DNA from: Acidobacteriota bacterium | Lineage (GTDB): Bacteria; Acidobacteriota; Blastocatellia; RBC074 | NCBI GenBank assembly: GCA_016196035.1 | Contig: JACPYM010000057.1 | Span: 62,001-126,000 of the forward strand | Direction of reading: 5' to 3' | DNA length: 64,000 nt | In this document: positions 40,416 to 49,726 of the stretch, one piece after another | Layout: every line of letters starts with the position of its first letter | Position numbering within the stretch: position 1 is the first letter of the stretch | Position numbers and translations under genes: made by a program | Notes under the pieces: model-generated | Seen by the model: only the letters and a program-made list of their open reading frames with translations | Database searches by the model: none | Told to the model about the DNA's origin: nothing

Positions 40416-41801
40416 ATGAATCAGCAACCGCAATCCGCCGCGCCACACCTGATCCGTTCGTTCGGCACCTTGCAAGCCACGGCTTTGAATATGTCGAACA
40501 TGATCGGCATCGGCCCTTTCCTGACCATCCCGCTTTTGATGACGGCACTGGGCGGGCCGCAGGCATTGCTGGGCTGGCTGATCGCGCTGGTGATCGTCAT
40601 CCCCGATGGCATGATTTGGAGCGAGTTGGGCGCCATGATGCCGGGGTCGGGCGGCAGTTATGTTTACTTGCGCGAAGGTTTCGGGCGCGAACGCTTCGGG
40701 CGGCTAATGGCGTTTCTGTTCATCTGGCAGTTCATTATCAGCGGGCCGATGGAGATCGCTTCCGGATACATCGGCTTCGCGCAATACCTCGGCTACATCT
40801 GGCCCAGAGTCCCGCTGCAACTTGTCGTCGTCGTCATCGGCGCGCTCAACATCGCGCTGCTCTATCGCCAGATCACCCACATCGGCAAAATCACCGTCAG
40901 TTTGTGGATCGGCACTTTACTCACCACCGGCATCGTGATTCTGACCGGCGTGCTGCATTTCGATCCGAAACTCGCCTTCGACTTTCCACCGGATGCGTTC
41001 AAATTCTCGACCGGCTTCCTGTTTGGCCTGGGCGCGGCTTCGCGCATCGGTGTCTATGACTATCTGGGCTATTACGACATCTGCTACATCGGCGAAGAGG
41101 TCAAGGAGCCGGGCCGGACGATCCCGCGCTCGATCATCATCAGCGTGATCGCCGTGGCGCTGATTTACATCGCGATCAACTTTTCGATCATCGGCGTCGT
41201 GTCGTGGCGTGAGTTCGTGCCCGCCGAGCAAAAGCCCATCGCGCAATTCATCGTCTCGGCGATGATGGAAAAGATTTACGGCAGCAAGATAGCCGTGGCA
41301 CTGACGCTGATGATTCTCTGGACGGCGTTTGGTTCCTGCTTCGCCTTGCTGCTCGGCTATTCGCGCATTCCCTTTGCGGCAGCGCGCGATGGCTATTTTT
41401 TCAAGGTCTTCAGCCGTCTGCATCCCAAGCATAACTTCCCCCACATCTCCCTCTTGGTCATTGGAGTGCTGGCGATTCTCTTCAGCTTCTTTGCGCTGGG
41501 CGTGGTGATTGATGCGCTGATTGCAATGCGCATCCTGGTGCAATTTGTCGGGCAACTGTGCGCCGTCATCCTCTTGCGCCGGCAAGCGCCGACGCTCCCG
41601 CGCCCTTACAAACTTTGGCTCTATCCCTTGCCCAATCTGGTCGCGCTGCTGGGCTGGCTGTTTATTTTTTCGACTTCGGACGCGCAAATCATCAAGTTCA
41701 GCTTTCTAGCGTTGCTCGCGGGAGTCGTTTGTTTTCTGCTCTGGTCGCGCCACGTCCAGCGCTGGCCGTTTCAAGTTTTAACAGAAAACGAACACGCTTG
41801 A
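40416..41801 (+). CDS. APC family amino acid permease
   Basis: This 461-residue protein has about 12 membrane segments and APC motifs: 'TALNMSNMIGIGPFLTIPLLMTALGGPQALLGWLIALVIVIPDGMIWSELGAMMPGSGGSYVYLREGFG' in TM1-TM3 and 'CYIGEEVKEPGRTIPRSIIISVIAVALIYI' in TM6-TM7 region. It is an amino acid/polyamine/organocation transporter. The substrate is unknown. It is probably co-transcribed with the Nudix hydrolase. The start is 'ATGAATCAGCAAC'. Confidence 0.93.
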   Translation: MNQQPQSAAPHLIRSFGTLQATALNMSNMIGIGPFLTIPLLMTALGGPQALLGWLIALVIVIPDGMIWSELGAMMPGSGGSYVYLREGFGRERFGRLMAFLFIWQFIISGPMEIASGYIGFAQYLGYIWPRVPLQLVVVVIGALNIALLYRQITHIGKITVSLWIGTLLTTGIVILTGVLHFDPKLAFDFPPDAFKFSTGFLFGLGAASRIGVYDYLGYYDICYIGEEVKEPGRTIPRSIIISVIAVALIYIAINFSIIGVVSWREFVPAEQKPIAQFIVSAMMEKIYGSKIAVALTLMILWTAFGSCFALLLGYSRIPFAAARDGYFFKVFSRLHPKHNFPHISLLVIGVLAILFSFFALGVVIDALIAMRILVQFVGQLCAVILLRRQAPTLPRPYKLWLYPLPNLVALLGWLFIFSTSDAQIIKFSFLALLAGVVCFLLWSRHVQRWPFQVLTENEHA

Positions 41802-41921
41802 TCGTTTCAAACCGCGATTTGCACTCGCCAGCCGCCACGTCACAGGCTAGAATGACGCGCGTTTATTAACCATACACCTAAACATGAACCAGTCAATCGG
41901 GGGAGACGAACTCAAGAACCT

Positions 41922-42485
41922 ATGATGTACAGCCAGCAAGAATATGACATGGTGCGTCGGCAAACGATGCAAATCGAGGCCGAAAAGCGCGCTTTATTGC
42001 GGTGGGCTTTGATGGTTGTTTCGGGCGCGTTTGCGCTCTCTTTGTTGCTGCTGGGCTGGATGTATCAGCAATACAGCACCGCCGACGGCAAAGTCGAAGC
42101 CGCCGAAACGCGCGCGACCAAAGCTGAATCCGACCTCAAAAAAGTCAGTCAGGAATTGGCGGAGAAGAAAGCGATTCTGGATAAACAGGCCGTGACCGCC
42201 GCCCAACAAAATACCACCATCAACAGTCTGATCCCCAAAGCTGTTTCCGGCCTGGCCGGGGACGGCGAATTGGCGGCGCTGGCGCATGCCATATATGACA
42301 GCCGTCCCAACCACGTGATTGAACTGCCCCGCATTCCGCCCGACAAGATTTTGCGGCGCTATCGGTTTCGCGTCGGCAATGAAGTCCGCTCTTACGTCCT
42401 GATTGCCGGGCTGGTGGATGGGAAATGGCTGCTGTATTCAAACCTGGTTGGCAAAGGTGCGCCGCAAGCCGCTGGCGCGCAATGA
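41922..42485 (+). CDS. Membrane-anchored coiled-coil protein of unknown function
   Basis: This 187-residue protein has a short cytoplasmic N terminus and a membrane helix (WALMVVSGAFALSLLLLGWMY, about 28-48). A predicted coiled coil spans about residues 55-100 ('DGKVEAAETRATKAESDLKKVSQELAEKKAILDKQ'). A C-terminal globular part includes 'NEVRSYVLIAGLVDGKWLLYSNLV'. I recognise no family. A clear intrinsic terminator follows. Confidence 0.7.
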   Translation: MMYSQQEYDMVRRQTMQIEAEKRALLRWALMVVSGAFALSLLLLGWMYQQYSTADGKVEAAETRATKAESDLKKVSQELAEKKAILDKQAVTAAQQNTTINSLIPKAVSGLAGDGELAALAHAIYDSRPNHVIELPRIPPDKILRRYRFRVGNEVRSYVLIAGLVDGKWLLYSNLVGKGAPQAAGAQ

Positions 42486-42523
42486 ACTGATTGAGAGGTC
42501 AATCATCAAACACGCGTGAGCAG

Positions 42524-42565
42524 AAATGCCGCCACAAGCTCAAGCCTGTGGCGGCATTTCTTTTT
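42524..42565 (+). terminator. Intrinsic terminator
   Basis: AAATGCCGCCACA (42524-42536) pairs with TGTGGCGGCATTT (42547-42559), followed by CTTTTTC. It is 38 bp after the stop of the coiled-coil gene and just before repeat copy C. Confidence 0.85.
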
Positions 42566-42581
42566 CGCGCTGCATTGAAAT

Positions 42582-42741
42582 TAGATCTGTTTTCACCTCG
42601 GTGGGACGGTACCGCGCGCGTCAGCAAGCGGAGCCTGGGCGGCTCAGCCAACGGCGTAAGCTTGACGCGCCGCTTGCTCACGTGCGCGGTACCGTCCCGG
42701 CACAACGCGCGCTCCCGTAAACGCAATTGCAAACCGATCTA
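42582..42741. repeat. Palindromic element, copy C (TA-flanked)
   Basis: The left end is TA-GATCTGTTTTCACCTC and the right end is GCAATTGCAAACCGATC-TA. Between them lies the same core seen in copies A and B (GGGACGGTACCGCGCGCGTC... and an imperfect complement with CTCACGTGCGCGG). The right-end TA, read on the minus strand, is the first two bases of the TAG stop codon (42741-42739) of the aminotransferase. Confidence 0.8.
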
Positions 42742-44115
42742 GGCGGACGTGACCTTGGCCAACGCTTCATCAATTGTCTTAATCGCAAAGTCGCATTGAT
42801 CCTGATCAATCACCAGCGGCGGTGACAGACGAATGGTGCTTTGCCCGCAACCCAAGGTAATCAACCCGCGTTGGAAACATTCCAACTCGACTTGGTGCAA
42901 TGCTTCGACGTGCGGTTCTTTGGTCACGCGGTCTTTGACCAGTTCGATGCCGATCATCAACCCTTTACCACGCACGTCGCCGATGATCGCGTGTTTGTCC
43001 ATCAATGCTTGCAAGCCTTCGAGCAAATACGCGCCTTGCCGGGCGGCGTTTTCGATCAAGCCATCTTCCAGCAATTCCAACGTCGCCAGCGAAGCCGCAA
43101 TCGCCACCGGATTACCGCCGAACGTCGAGGCATGCGCGCCCGGTGCCCATTGCATCAGATCGGCGCGCGCAATCGTGGCGCTGAGCGGTAAGCCCGAAGC
43201 GATGCCCTTGGCCGAAGTCAGAATGTCAGGCACGAAATCAAAATGCTCAGACGCATACATTTTGCCCGTGCGCCCGAAGCCGGATTGCACTTCATCCGCG
43301 ATCACCAAGATGTCGTGGCGGTCGGCGATTTCACGCAGCGTTTGCAGGAAAGACGCTGGCGGCACCACATATCCGCCCTCACCTTGAATCGGTTCCAGCA
43401 CAATCGCCGCGCATTCCTCGGCAGGCACCGTCGTTTTGAAGAGCACGTCTTCAATAACGCGGGCGCAATGCGGCCCTTTGGATTCCAGCGCGCCGCAGGT
43501 TTGCTGGGTCAGGTTGTAGGGACAACGATAACAATTCGCATACGGGATATGCGTCACATCCAGCGCCTGCGGGCCAAACCCCGCGCGTTGGCGGGATTTG
43601 CTGGCCGTGAGCGAGAGCGCACCCATTGTGCGCCCGTGAAAAGCGCCGAAGAAACCGATGAATTTCTGGCGGCGCGTCGTGTACATCGCCAGCTTCACCG
43701 CGCCTTCGACAGCCTCAGCACCGGAGTTGCCAAAATGGACGCGCTTGGGCTGTGGGCCAGGCGCGGCGTTGCTTAACTTTTCGGCCAGCTTCGGCAGGCT
43801 CGGAAAGTAATAATCCGCCGTGCAGATGTGCAGGAAGTCATCCACCTGTTTTTTGATCGCCTCTACGACATGCGGATGCGAATGGCCGGTCGAACAGACG
43901 GCGACCCCGGCGTTGAAATCCAGGAAGAGATTGCCGTCCACATCTTCGATCATTGCGCCCTTGCCGCGTTTGATGACGAGCGGGTATGGGCGCGTATAGG
44001 ACGGCGAGATAAATTGATTGTCGTATGCGACAACCTGTCGGGCGAGGGGGCCAGGCAGCGGCGTTTGAATGACAGGCAATTTTGCGCTTTCGAGTTCGAG
44101 TTTGGTTGCGAGCAT
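42739..44115 (-). CDS. Class III (PLP-dependent) aminotransferase, acetylornithine/GABA type
   Basis: This 458-residue fold-type I PLP enzyme has Lys303 in 'TSAKGIASGLPLS' as the Schiff base. It also has 'GNSGAEAVEGAVKLAMYTTRRQKFIGFFGAFHGRTMGALSLTAS' and 'EPIQGEGGYVVPPASFLQTLREIADRHDILVIADEVQSGFGRTGKMYA' (DEVQ with the PLP-contacting Asp). Family members include acetylornithine and 4-aminobutyrate aminotransferases. A Cys-containing insertion ('NCYRCPYNLTQQTCGALESKGPHCA') lies between strands and is found in a subset. Substrate is unassigned. The TAG stop is provided by the TIR of the repeat at its 3' end. Confidence 0.93.
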   Translation of the reverse strand: MLATKLELESAKLPVIQTPLPGPLARQVVAYDNQFISPSYTRPYPLVIKRGKGAMIEDVDGNLFLDFNAGVAVCSTGHSHPHVVEAIKKQVDDFLHICTADYYFPSLPKLAEKLSNAAPGPQPKRVHFGNSGAEAVEGAVKLAMYTTRRQKFIGFFGAFHGRTMGALSLTASKSRQRAGFGPQALDVTHIPYANCYRCPYNLTQQTCGALESKGPHCARVIEDVLFKTTVPAEECAAIVLEPIQGEGGYVVPPASFLQTLREIADRHDILVIADEVQSGFGRTGKMYASEHFDFVPDILTSAKGIASGLPLSATIARADLMQWAPGAHASTFGGNPVAIAASLATLELLEDGLIENAARQGAYLLEGLQALMDKHAIIGDVRGKGLMIGIELVKDRVTKEPHVEALHQVELECFQRGLITLGCGQSTIRLSPPLVIDQDQCDFAIKTIDEALAKVTSA

Positions 44116-44398
44116 GATTGATACCTCCTACGGCAAATGGGCCAACAGCTCGTGTAGAGCCGCTGACCTGTAAATCTGATCCAATTCCGAAGATGGGATG
44201 CCGGTGGCGAGCAGATCGGTGTTAGTCCGCGAAGAGATTTTTACGGGAGAGGAGGGGAACGTGTTTGGAAAGATAGTTAGTCAACTTCATTCTTTGGCGT
44301 GTCTGACAATTTCTGCCCGCACCACGGGATGTTGTGCGTACCTGTAACCAACCTGACTTTTCATTTCTTCACAGCCATAGGTCGTCTTATGCCAACGA

Positions 44399-45799
44399 TC
44401 ACTTGCGCCGCCAACGCAACCCGTCTTTCGTATCTTCCAGAAGGATGCCTAACTCGGTCAATTGATTCCGAAGCTCATCGGCGCGCGCGAAATTCTTGCT
44501 CTTGCGCGCCGCCTGCCGCTCGTCAATCAACGCCTGAATCTCGGAATCAAGCAGCTCGTGTTTCACTTCGCCAAAGATATTGAGGACGGAGTCGAGACGC
44601 TCAACCAAGGCCAATAAAGCCGCTTGATCGCTCGCCTTGACACTGCCTTGCGCCAGCGCCGTATTGGTTTCGCGCACGAAGTCATGCAGCGCGGCCAACG
44701 CTTCCGGCACATTCAAATCATCATCCAGCGCAGCTTCAAAGCGCCGTTGCGTGCGTTCGACCAAAGCTGCTAGCGCAGCAGTTGCGCCCAACTCCGACTT
44801 CGCTTCGGTCAGCCGTCGTTTGAAATCATGCAGCCGCTCAATCGTGCTTTCAGCGCCGCGCAATCCTTCCAGCGTAAAATTGAATTGCTTTTGATGTTGC
44901 GCCGTCAACAGCAAATACCGAATCGCGCGCGGCGTAAAGCCCTGTTTGATCAGATCGCGCACGGTGTAGTAGTTCCCTTTCGACTTCGACATCTTTTCGC
45001 CTTCGGCCAACAGGAACTCTGAATGCACCCAATACCGCACGAAAGGCTTGCCCGTCGCGCCTTCGGATTGCGCAATCTCGTTTTCGTGATGCGGAAACAC
45101 CAAATCAATGCCACCCGCGTGAATGTCAAAGGTCTCGCCCAGCGCTTTCATGGACATCGCCGAACATTCGATGTGCCAGCCCGGACGGCCTTTGCCCAGG
45201 GCTGTTTCCCAAAATGGCTCGCCTTCTTTGGCGGCTTTCCAGAGCACAAAATCCCGCGCGTTCTCTTTCGCTTCGTATTCATCAGCATCAACCCGCTCGC
45301 TGGCGCCGGTCAGGTTGCCCTCGAAATTCATCTTGGAAAGCTTGCCATAACCGGGAAAGGTATTGATGCGGAAATACGTCGAGCCGTCGGAATCGTAGGT
45401 GTGCCCATTGGCAGCCAGGCGTTGGATGATGTCTATCATTTCCGGAATGTGATCGGTAGCACGCAAAATTTCTTCAGGACGTTCAGCTCCCAAAGCGTCG
45501 AAATCTTCAAAGAAGCGCGCCGTGTAATCGTCAGTGTATTCGCGCAGCGACTGCTTTTTCTCGATGGCCTTTTTGATAATCTTGTCATCCACATCGGTGA
45601 TGTTCATGACGTGTTGCACGGCGAAGCCTTTGTATTTCAAATACCGCCGCAATAGGTCAGCGAAGAGGAACGTGCGAAAGTTACCGATGTGCGCATAATC
45701 GTGCACTGTCGGCCCGCACACATACATGCGCGCCGTGGGTGGCGTGAGTGGCTGAAATTCTTCGACTTGCCCGGTCAGTGTGTTATGCAACTTGAGCAT
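44399..45799 (-). CDS. cysS: Cysteinyl-tRNA synthetase
   Basis: This 466-residue class I synthetase charges tRNA-Cys with cysteine. The HIGH motif appears as AHIGNF (about 35-40) after Cys28 ('VCGPTVHDYAHIGNF'), which contributes to the catalytic Zn site along with later Cys/His ('IECSAM', 'FPHHENE'). The KMSKS loop is 'GEKMSKSKGNYYT' (about residue 270). The C-terminal anticodon-binding domain is shorter than in E. coli but present (DALR-like segment about 330-450). Length is normal. Nothing lies between 44116 and 44398 that I can identify as a gene. Confidence 0.97.
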   Translation of the reverse strand: MLKLHNTLTGQVEEFQPLTPPTARMYVCGPTVHDYAHIGNFRTFLFADLLRRYLKYKGFAVQHVMNITDVDDKIIKKAIEKKQSLREYTDDYTARFFEDFDALGAERPEEILRATDHIPEMIDIIQRLAANGHTYDSDGSTYFRINTFPGYGKLSKMNFEGNLTGASERVDADEYEAKENARDFVLWKAAKEGEPFWETALGKGRPGWHIECSAMSMKALGETFDIHAGGIDLVFPHHENEIAQSEGATGKPFVRYWVHSEFLLAEGEKMSKSKGNYYTVRDLIKQGFTPRAIRYLLLTAQHQKQFNFTLEGLRGAESTIERLHDFKRRLTEAKSELGATAALAALVERTQRRFEAALDDDLNVPEALAALHDFVRETNTALAQGSVKASDQAALLALVERLDSVLNIFGEVKHELLDSEIQALIDERQAARKSKNFARADELRNQLTELGILLEDTKDGLRWRRK

Positions 45800-45918
45800 T
45801 CAGAAACCTTTTTGATGAGTAAAATCAGTCCGTTTATTCAAAGCGCAGGCAGTTTATTGAAGCTTTCTTGAGCTTGTCAAACTCCATAATTTCTTTCTAC
45901 ACAAGCGCCAAAAACAAG

Positions 45919-45953
45919 AATGCCTTGCTCGCGGTGAGCACGAGCAAGGCATT
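45919..45953 (-). terminator. Intrinsic terminator of the cold-shock gene
   Basis: On the minus strand AATGCCTTGCTCG pairs with CGAGCAAGGCATT around a 9-nt loop and is followed by CTTGTTTTTGG. It lies 28 bp after the csp stop codon. Confidence 0.8.
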
Positions 45954-45980
45954 GGCGCATCACAAATCACCTAGCAGAAG

Positions 45981-46199
45981 TTACTGCACTCTCATCACCC
46001 GTTCCGCTTGTTTACCTTTGGGACCATTGACAAGTTCGTACTCGACCACGGTACCCTCGTCGAGCGTTTTGAAGCCGTCCATATCAATTGCCGAATAGTG
46101 GACGAAAACGTCGCCGCCGCCGTCATCGGGTGGTTCGATAAAACCGTAGCCTTTGGCGTTATTGAACCATTTAACTTTGCCTTGTTTCTTTTCTGCCAT
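45981..46199 (-). CDS. Cold-shock-domain RNA chaperone
   Basis: This 72-residue protein is a single cold-shock domain with RNP1 'KGYGFIEPP' and RNP2 'DVFVHYS'. It binds single-stranded RNA/DNA and melts RNA structure. SD CCAGGAGGT precedes the ATG. The long gene-free upstream region (over 350 bp with a strong hairpin) is compatible with a structured 5' leader, as in many csp genes, but this is inference. The gene is followed by a good terminator. Confidence 0.93.
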   Translation of the reverse strand: MAEKKQGKVKWFNNAKGYGFIEPPDDGGGDVFVHYSAIDMDGFKTLDEGTVVEYELVNGPKGKQAERVMRVQ

Positions 46200-46385
46200 G
46201 GTGAGTAATTACCTCCTGGTTGCGATGGAACGAGCTACGCACAGCCCGTCAAGTTACTAACATCCCGCTTGCTCAGTGCTCTCGCTTTACTGCCGTAGCT
46301 GCTTAGCTAGCCGCTGGTGAAGTTGACGCCTGTAGTACGCGGGGGCAAACGACTCCTGTTCACGCTCCGGTGGGCGAAGACAAAA

Positions 46386-46430
46386 GCCGTGCTCGAAGCT
46401 GAAGAGTTAAGCTTCAGCTTCCAGCACGGC
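46386..46430. terminator. Hairpin upstream of the cold-shock gene
   Basis: GCCGTGCT-C-GAAGCTGAAG pairs with CTTCAGCTTC-C-AGCACGGC around a 7-nt loop, a 19-bp stem with one mismatch. On the minus strand it is followed by TTTTGTCTT and could be a terminator or part of the csp 5' leader. Confidence 0.55.
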
Positions 46431-47239
46431 CTTCAATTGACACCAGGATAAATAACCACAAAACGCACTACTTCTACGCTCTTCATTACAGCTTTAACGG
46501 TAAAGCATCTGATTTTCGTTTGAGTTGCGCCTGACACGGCGCGGCGGTCGAACGGGCGGCATACTACTGACGCATCAAGAACCTGTCAAGAGGCGCAATG
46601 AATTTCAGCTAAGAAAATCAAGGGTTTTAAGCAATTTCTCTTGATTGATTCAAGCGCGGCGGCCACTTGCACTCGCTCTGTATCGATTGCTTCGATAAAT
46701 AGGCCTCGCGTGTAATGACATAATAGCGCGTTGCCAATTCGTTTGCCTCTGTCACTGCGATCCACAAGGCATGCAAATAAGCTAACTTGGATGGAGCAAA
46801 TGGCAGCAATTCTAAGCGGGCGGTTACAAGACGAGGCATCTAACCCTGCTTTCAATCCATCGGGGCCTAAAAAAAAACGCGGTGGGTATCGCAAGGATAC
46901 CCACCGCACCAAGGGCTTTGCTGGGATGAAAACGTAGTATATGAAAAGGGTCAGATTATCTGTAAAGCTTGTTTTGAAATTGATGAAGAGCGATTTGATA
47001 ATGGCAATTTCAATGCCGCGACAAAATTGTTATGGCACACAATGATTTCAAAGGGGATTTCTGGCTTCCGCGCGACTCTCCGCTTCATCATTCATTCAGT
47101 CAGATGGATTTTCATCCATTTTTTCGTATGCACTCGCGCTGTAAGTTGACGTTGCAAACGCAACAAGCCGGCGTGGCAAGGCTACGAATAACAAACACAA
47201 CCTTGCCCCTCGGCCAATCAGTCGAAATGCCTCGTTGGA
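46431..47239. other. Gene-free interval between csp leader and the YHS gene
   Basis: No protein-coding gene can be supported here. A minus-strand frame at 46586-46912 begins inside a terminator hairpin and has no recognisable content. A short plus-strand stretch (about 46945-47045; QIICKACFEIDEERFDNGNFNAATKLLWHTMI) has a protein-like composition but no start and no length, and may be a gene remnant. The minus-strand terminator at 46869-46907 is listed separately. Confidence 0.5.
46869..46907 (-). terminator. Strong intrinsic terminator, minus strand
   Basis: GCGGTGGGTATC (46879-46890) and its perfect 12-bp complement (46896-46907) flank a 5-nt loop. On the minus strand the stem is followed by nine T residues (complement of 46869-46877). 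It should end transcripts coming from the YHS gene or from an unannotated RNA between 46910 and 47239. Confidence 0.85.
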
Positions 47240-47704
47240 TTATTTTTTGAGCTTTGGCCAATTACCATTGGCCTTTTCAATCCAACCTGGAATGTCTTGC
47301 TCCCACATCTTCTGCACATTTTTGTCATAGTTGAGATAGAGCTTCCCTGCCACGATCTTCCAGGCTTCAGGATCAATGTTTGCCGTATAGCCGTGGCCGA
47401 CCGCCCAGGCGCAATACCCGCCATATTGTGGAGCGTACTGCTCCGGGTTCTTGACGAATTCGTCGCGATTGGCGGTGTCGGCGAAATACCATTTAGCCCC
47501 CATCCAATCGTGGCGAAACTCGTCTTTACCTTTGACCGCACGGCCTTCTTTGAAATACGCCACCGTGTCGTAGCCTTTCAGCGCGGTGCCAAAAACGTTC
47601 TTGTTGACCGGGTCAACGACCGCTAGCCCAATGCCCAGCGGCAATACCGCAAACGCGGCCACTGCCAAAGCGAAGCGTTTTAACCAATCATTGCTTTTCA
47701 ACAT
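47240..47704 (-). CDS. YHS domain exported protein
   Basis: The ATG at 47704 (SD AGGAGAAGG) gives 154 residues; an earlier ATG adds 25 unlikely residues. A signal or anchor ('FALAVAAFAVLPLGIGLAV') is followed by a YHS-type domain: 'TALKGYDTVAYFKEGRAVKGKDEFRHDWMGAKWYFADTANRDEFVKNPEQYAPQYGGYCAWAVGHG'. Metal binding in YHS domains uses Cys/His; here one Cys (GGYCAW) and His (FRHDW) remain. Proteins of this size are found with copper or other metal handling genes, but none are near. Function is inferred only at domain level. Confidence 0.87.
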   Translation of the reverse strand: MLKSNDWLKRFALAVAAFAVLPLGIGLAVVDPVNKNVFGTALKGYDTVAYFKEGRAVKGKDEFRHDWMGAKWYFADTANRDEFVKNPEQYAPQYGGYCAWAVGHGYTANIDPEAWKIVAGKLYLNYDKNVQKMWEQDIPGWIEKANGNWPKLKK

Positions 47705-48730
47705 GCGAATTCCTTCTCCTCTTAGTAAAAGAGCGCGGCTGCGACACCGCGCTCGTCTATGCATCGTTTGTGCTTTCACCCGCGACTCACACGCCGTAAA
47801 TCATCCGCGCCAGCGTCTTTATTCCCCGCTCCGCTGAATCAATTTCATCACAGCCCAGCAAGCCAATCTTCCTAGTTCATAAGCCGCCAGAAAATGAAAC
47901 CACCGAAGCAACGAAGCGCACGAAGCGCGGAGCAGGAAGGAGAAGACAGCAAGGATCACGCTTTTTGGCTTCCTTACTTATATGTTTTGTTCGCCATAAA
48001 AGTGTTGTTCGCCATAAATCCTTTGCGGGTTGTCCGCCACATTTTCGCCGCGTCAGCGGCGGCTGACTTTAGCCGTGGGCGCAACCCACGGAGAACGCCG
48101 TTGAGATTTCCGCGTCGCGTCAGCGACGCCTGAATTCAAGCGTCGCTGACGCGACGCGGAAACTATCGCTATCCTTCCCGGCGTTGAAAACGCCGGGCTA
48201 AAGTCAGCCGCCGCTCACGCGGCGCAGAGGTAGCAATGAACTCTTAACGAATTTACGGCGGGCAGTATTTTGCCCCCTTCGTTGCTTCGTGCTGAACTTT
48301 CTTTGTTTTGCAAGCGATCAGATCGTTATGCGCAGCATTCAGATGACCCCAGACCAAGCACAAGCGGCATTGAACACTGTTTAAGTCGCTCCCCATAATG
48401 TCCAGGCCAGTCCATCTCTCGCTCAGCTCGCTCCGTACCGTGTATTGGCTGCGGCGCGCACGGTTCAAGATGTTCCATACCGTGCGCAACACGCCTTCAA
48501 CTCTCCTCCAGACGCTTCGTACCGGCAAAAATCCGCTTGTTTTCTGCCACCGGTCGAGTAAAATCCGCTCCGTTATCAGCATACAAGCCCCAAGTTCTCT
48601 GTGACAGCAGTTTATCCAGCGCGTAAGTGACGCAAACTCAGTCCCGACTTCAACCGCCGCGTTGCCTGCGCCTGTGAGATTCGTTTTCGGCCACCCATCA
48701 ATCAACCATATTCAGCAAAGGAGCAATAAC
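47705..48730. other. Gene-free interval rich in palindromes
   Basis: The interval holds a composite palindrome (48047-48223, separate entry). It is bracketed by a 13-bp inverted repeat CGAAGCAACGAAG at about 47903 and its complement near 48279. Small frames between 48250 and 48705 show no recognisable protein. I see no tRNA or other known RNA. Confidence 0.55.
48047..48223. repeat. Composite cruciform-forming palindrome
   Basis: The outer arms 48047-48074 and 48196-48223 (GCCGCGTCAGCGGCGGCTGA...) are inverted copies with one mismatch over 28 bp. The inner arms 48107-48129 and 48140-48162 (TTTCCGCGTCGCGTCAGCGA...) are perfect over 23 bp with loop CTGAATTCAA. Between them sit small side hairpins (GTGGGCGCAACCCAC and CCCGGCGTTGAAAACGCCGGG). 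The layout predicts a multi-arm structure in DNA or RNA. Confidence 0.85.
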
Positions 48731-49426
48731 ATGGGTAGCATTACCACCAAACGTTATGAGATGTTGAAACGCACGCGCGATTTCGGCATTGCACAAACCA
48801 CCGCCTTCCCCGAGGGCAGCTTCGGCAAGGAACTCCTTGCCACCGTCGCCCAAGTCATCGCGGAATTGGACAATCACAGCACCAGTCAATCCTCCGGCAA
48901 AGGCGCAGCCCAAAGCATTACCGCCACCAAAGCGGCCCTCCGCGAGGATTTGCGCGAACTGATTCTGGCGATCAACCGCACGGCACGCGTGCTGGCCTTT
49001 GAAACGCCGGGTTTGGAGAACCAATTCCGGCTGCCGCGCGGCACCAACGACCAGGCCCTGCTCAACGCCGCGCGCGCCTTTGCCGCCGACGCCGCGCCGC
49101 TCAAGGCCGCCTTCCTGAAACACGAAATGCCAGCGGATTTCATCGAGCGGCTCACCCAACTCATCGCCGATTTTGAAAAGGTCTCGACCGAAAAAGCCAG
49201 CGCCGTCGGCGCGCACGTCCCGGCCAAAATCGCCATGGATGAAACCGTCGCCCGTGGCCTGCAAGCCGTCCGCCAACTGGACGTCGTCATCCGCAACAAG
49301 TTCAACGGCGACCCGGCCATGCTGGCGAATTGGACGCGCGCCAGCCATGTCGCCTATCGCACCCGCAACAACACGCCAGAGCCGCCGCCGGACGATCCCC
49401 ACAAACCACCGACGCCTAATTCATAA
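48731..49426 (+). CDS. Conserved-looking protein of unknown function
   Basis: The ATG at 48731 (SD AAAGGAGCA) gives 231 residues. The sequence starts MGSITTKRYEMLKRTRDFGIAQ and is mostly alpha-helical with many Ala/Leu/Glu, without signal or membrane segments. It ends in a Pro-rich tail (TPEPPPDDPHKPPTPNS). I recognise no domain. The last ~60 bp, plus the sequence just after the stop, recur in degenerate form at 50540-50626, suggesting an earlier tandem relative was broken. Confidence 0.75.
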   Translation: MGSITTKRYEMLKRTRDFGIAQTTAFPEGSFGKELLATVAQVIAELDNHSTSQSSGKGAAQSITATKAALREDLRELILAINRTARVLAFETPGLENQFRLPRGTNDQALLNAARAFAADAAPLKAAFLKHEMPADFIERLTQLIADFEKVSTEKASAVGAHVPAKIAMDETVARGLQAVRQLDVVIRNKFNGDPAMLANWTRASHVAYRTRNNTPEPPPDDPHKPPTPNS

Positions 49427-49505
49427 GCGGGCATCGAACCAGCCAGACGCAAGGGCGGATTTCGCCATCCGCGACGTAGTCCGCTCGCCACATAACCCGA
49501 TAGTT

Positions 49506-49595
49506 GTTGCGCGATCAACCCTGAGCATCGCCGCGATTTCCAATCTGGCAGGCTTCAGCGACCAGAGCTATTTTGACAAACGCTTTGCCGCGTGA
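49506..49595 (+). pseudogene. Fragment of an AraC-family regulator (C-terminal HTH)
   Basis: An uninterrupted stretch translates as VARSTLSIAAISNLAGFSDQSYFDKRFAA followed by TGA. The pattern IAxISxxxGFSDQSYFxxxF is the second helix-turn-helix of AraC-type regulators. No intact N-terminal or first HTH is present upstream in frame, so this is a remnant. Confidence 0.65.
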
Positions 49596-49726
49596 ATATC
49601 GGGCGATGCTTAAAACATAGCCCTAAGAGCTATACAGTTAAGAAGTGGGGCAAGCCGGATTGGACAACCCAATATGCGAATCTTCAAGAACAAATGGTGG
49701 TAGTGGATCAATGGGGAGAGAGCCAA

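Noticed and set aside
42499-42732. A 77-residue minus-strand frame over repeat copy C
   Set aside because: Its sequence (GTAHVSKRR...) is the translated repeat; similar frames appear in the other copies, so it is not a gene.
46586-46912. A 108-residue minus-strand frame
   Set aside because: Its first 13 residues are the translated terminator hairpin and the rest shows no recognisable protein pattern or good SD.
47705-48730. CRISPR-like array
   Set aside because: The repeats are inverted and not evenly spaced direct repeats; no cas gene is present.
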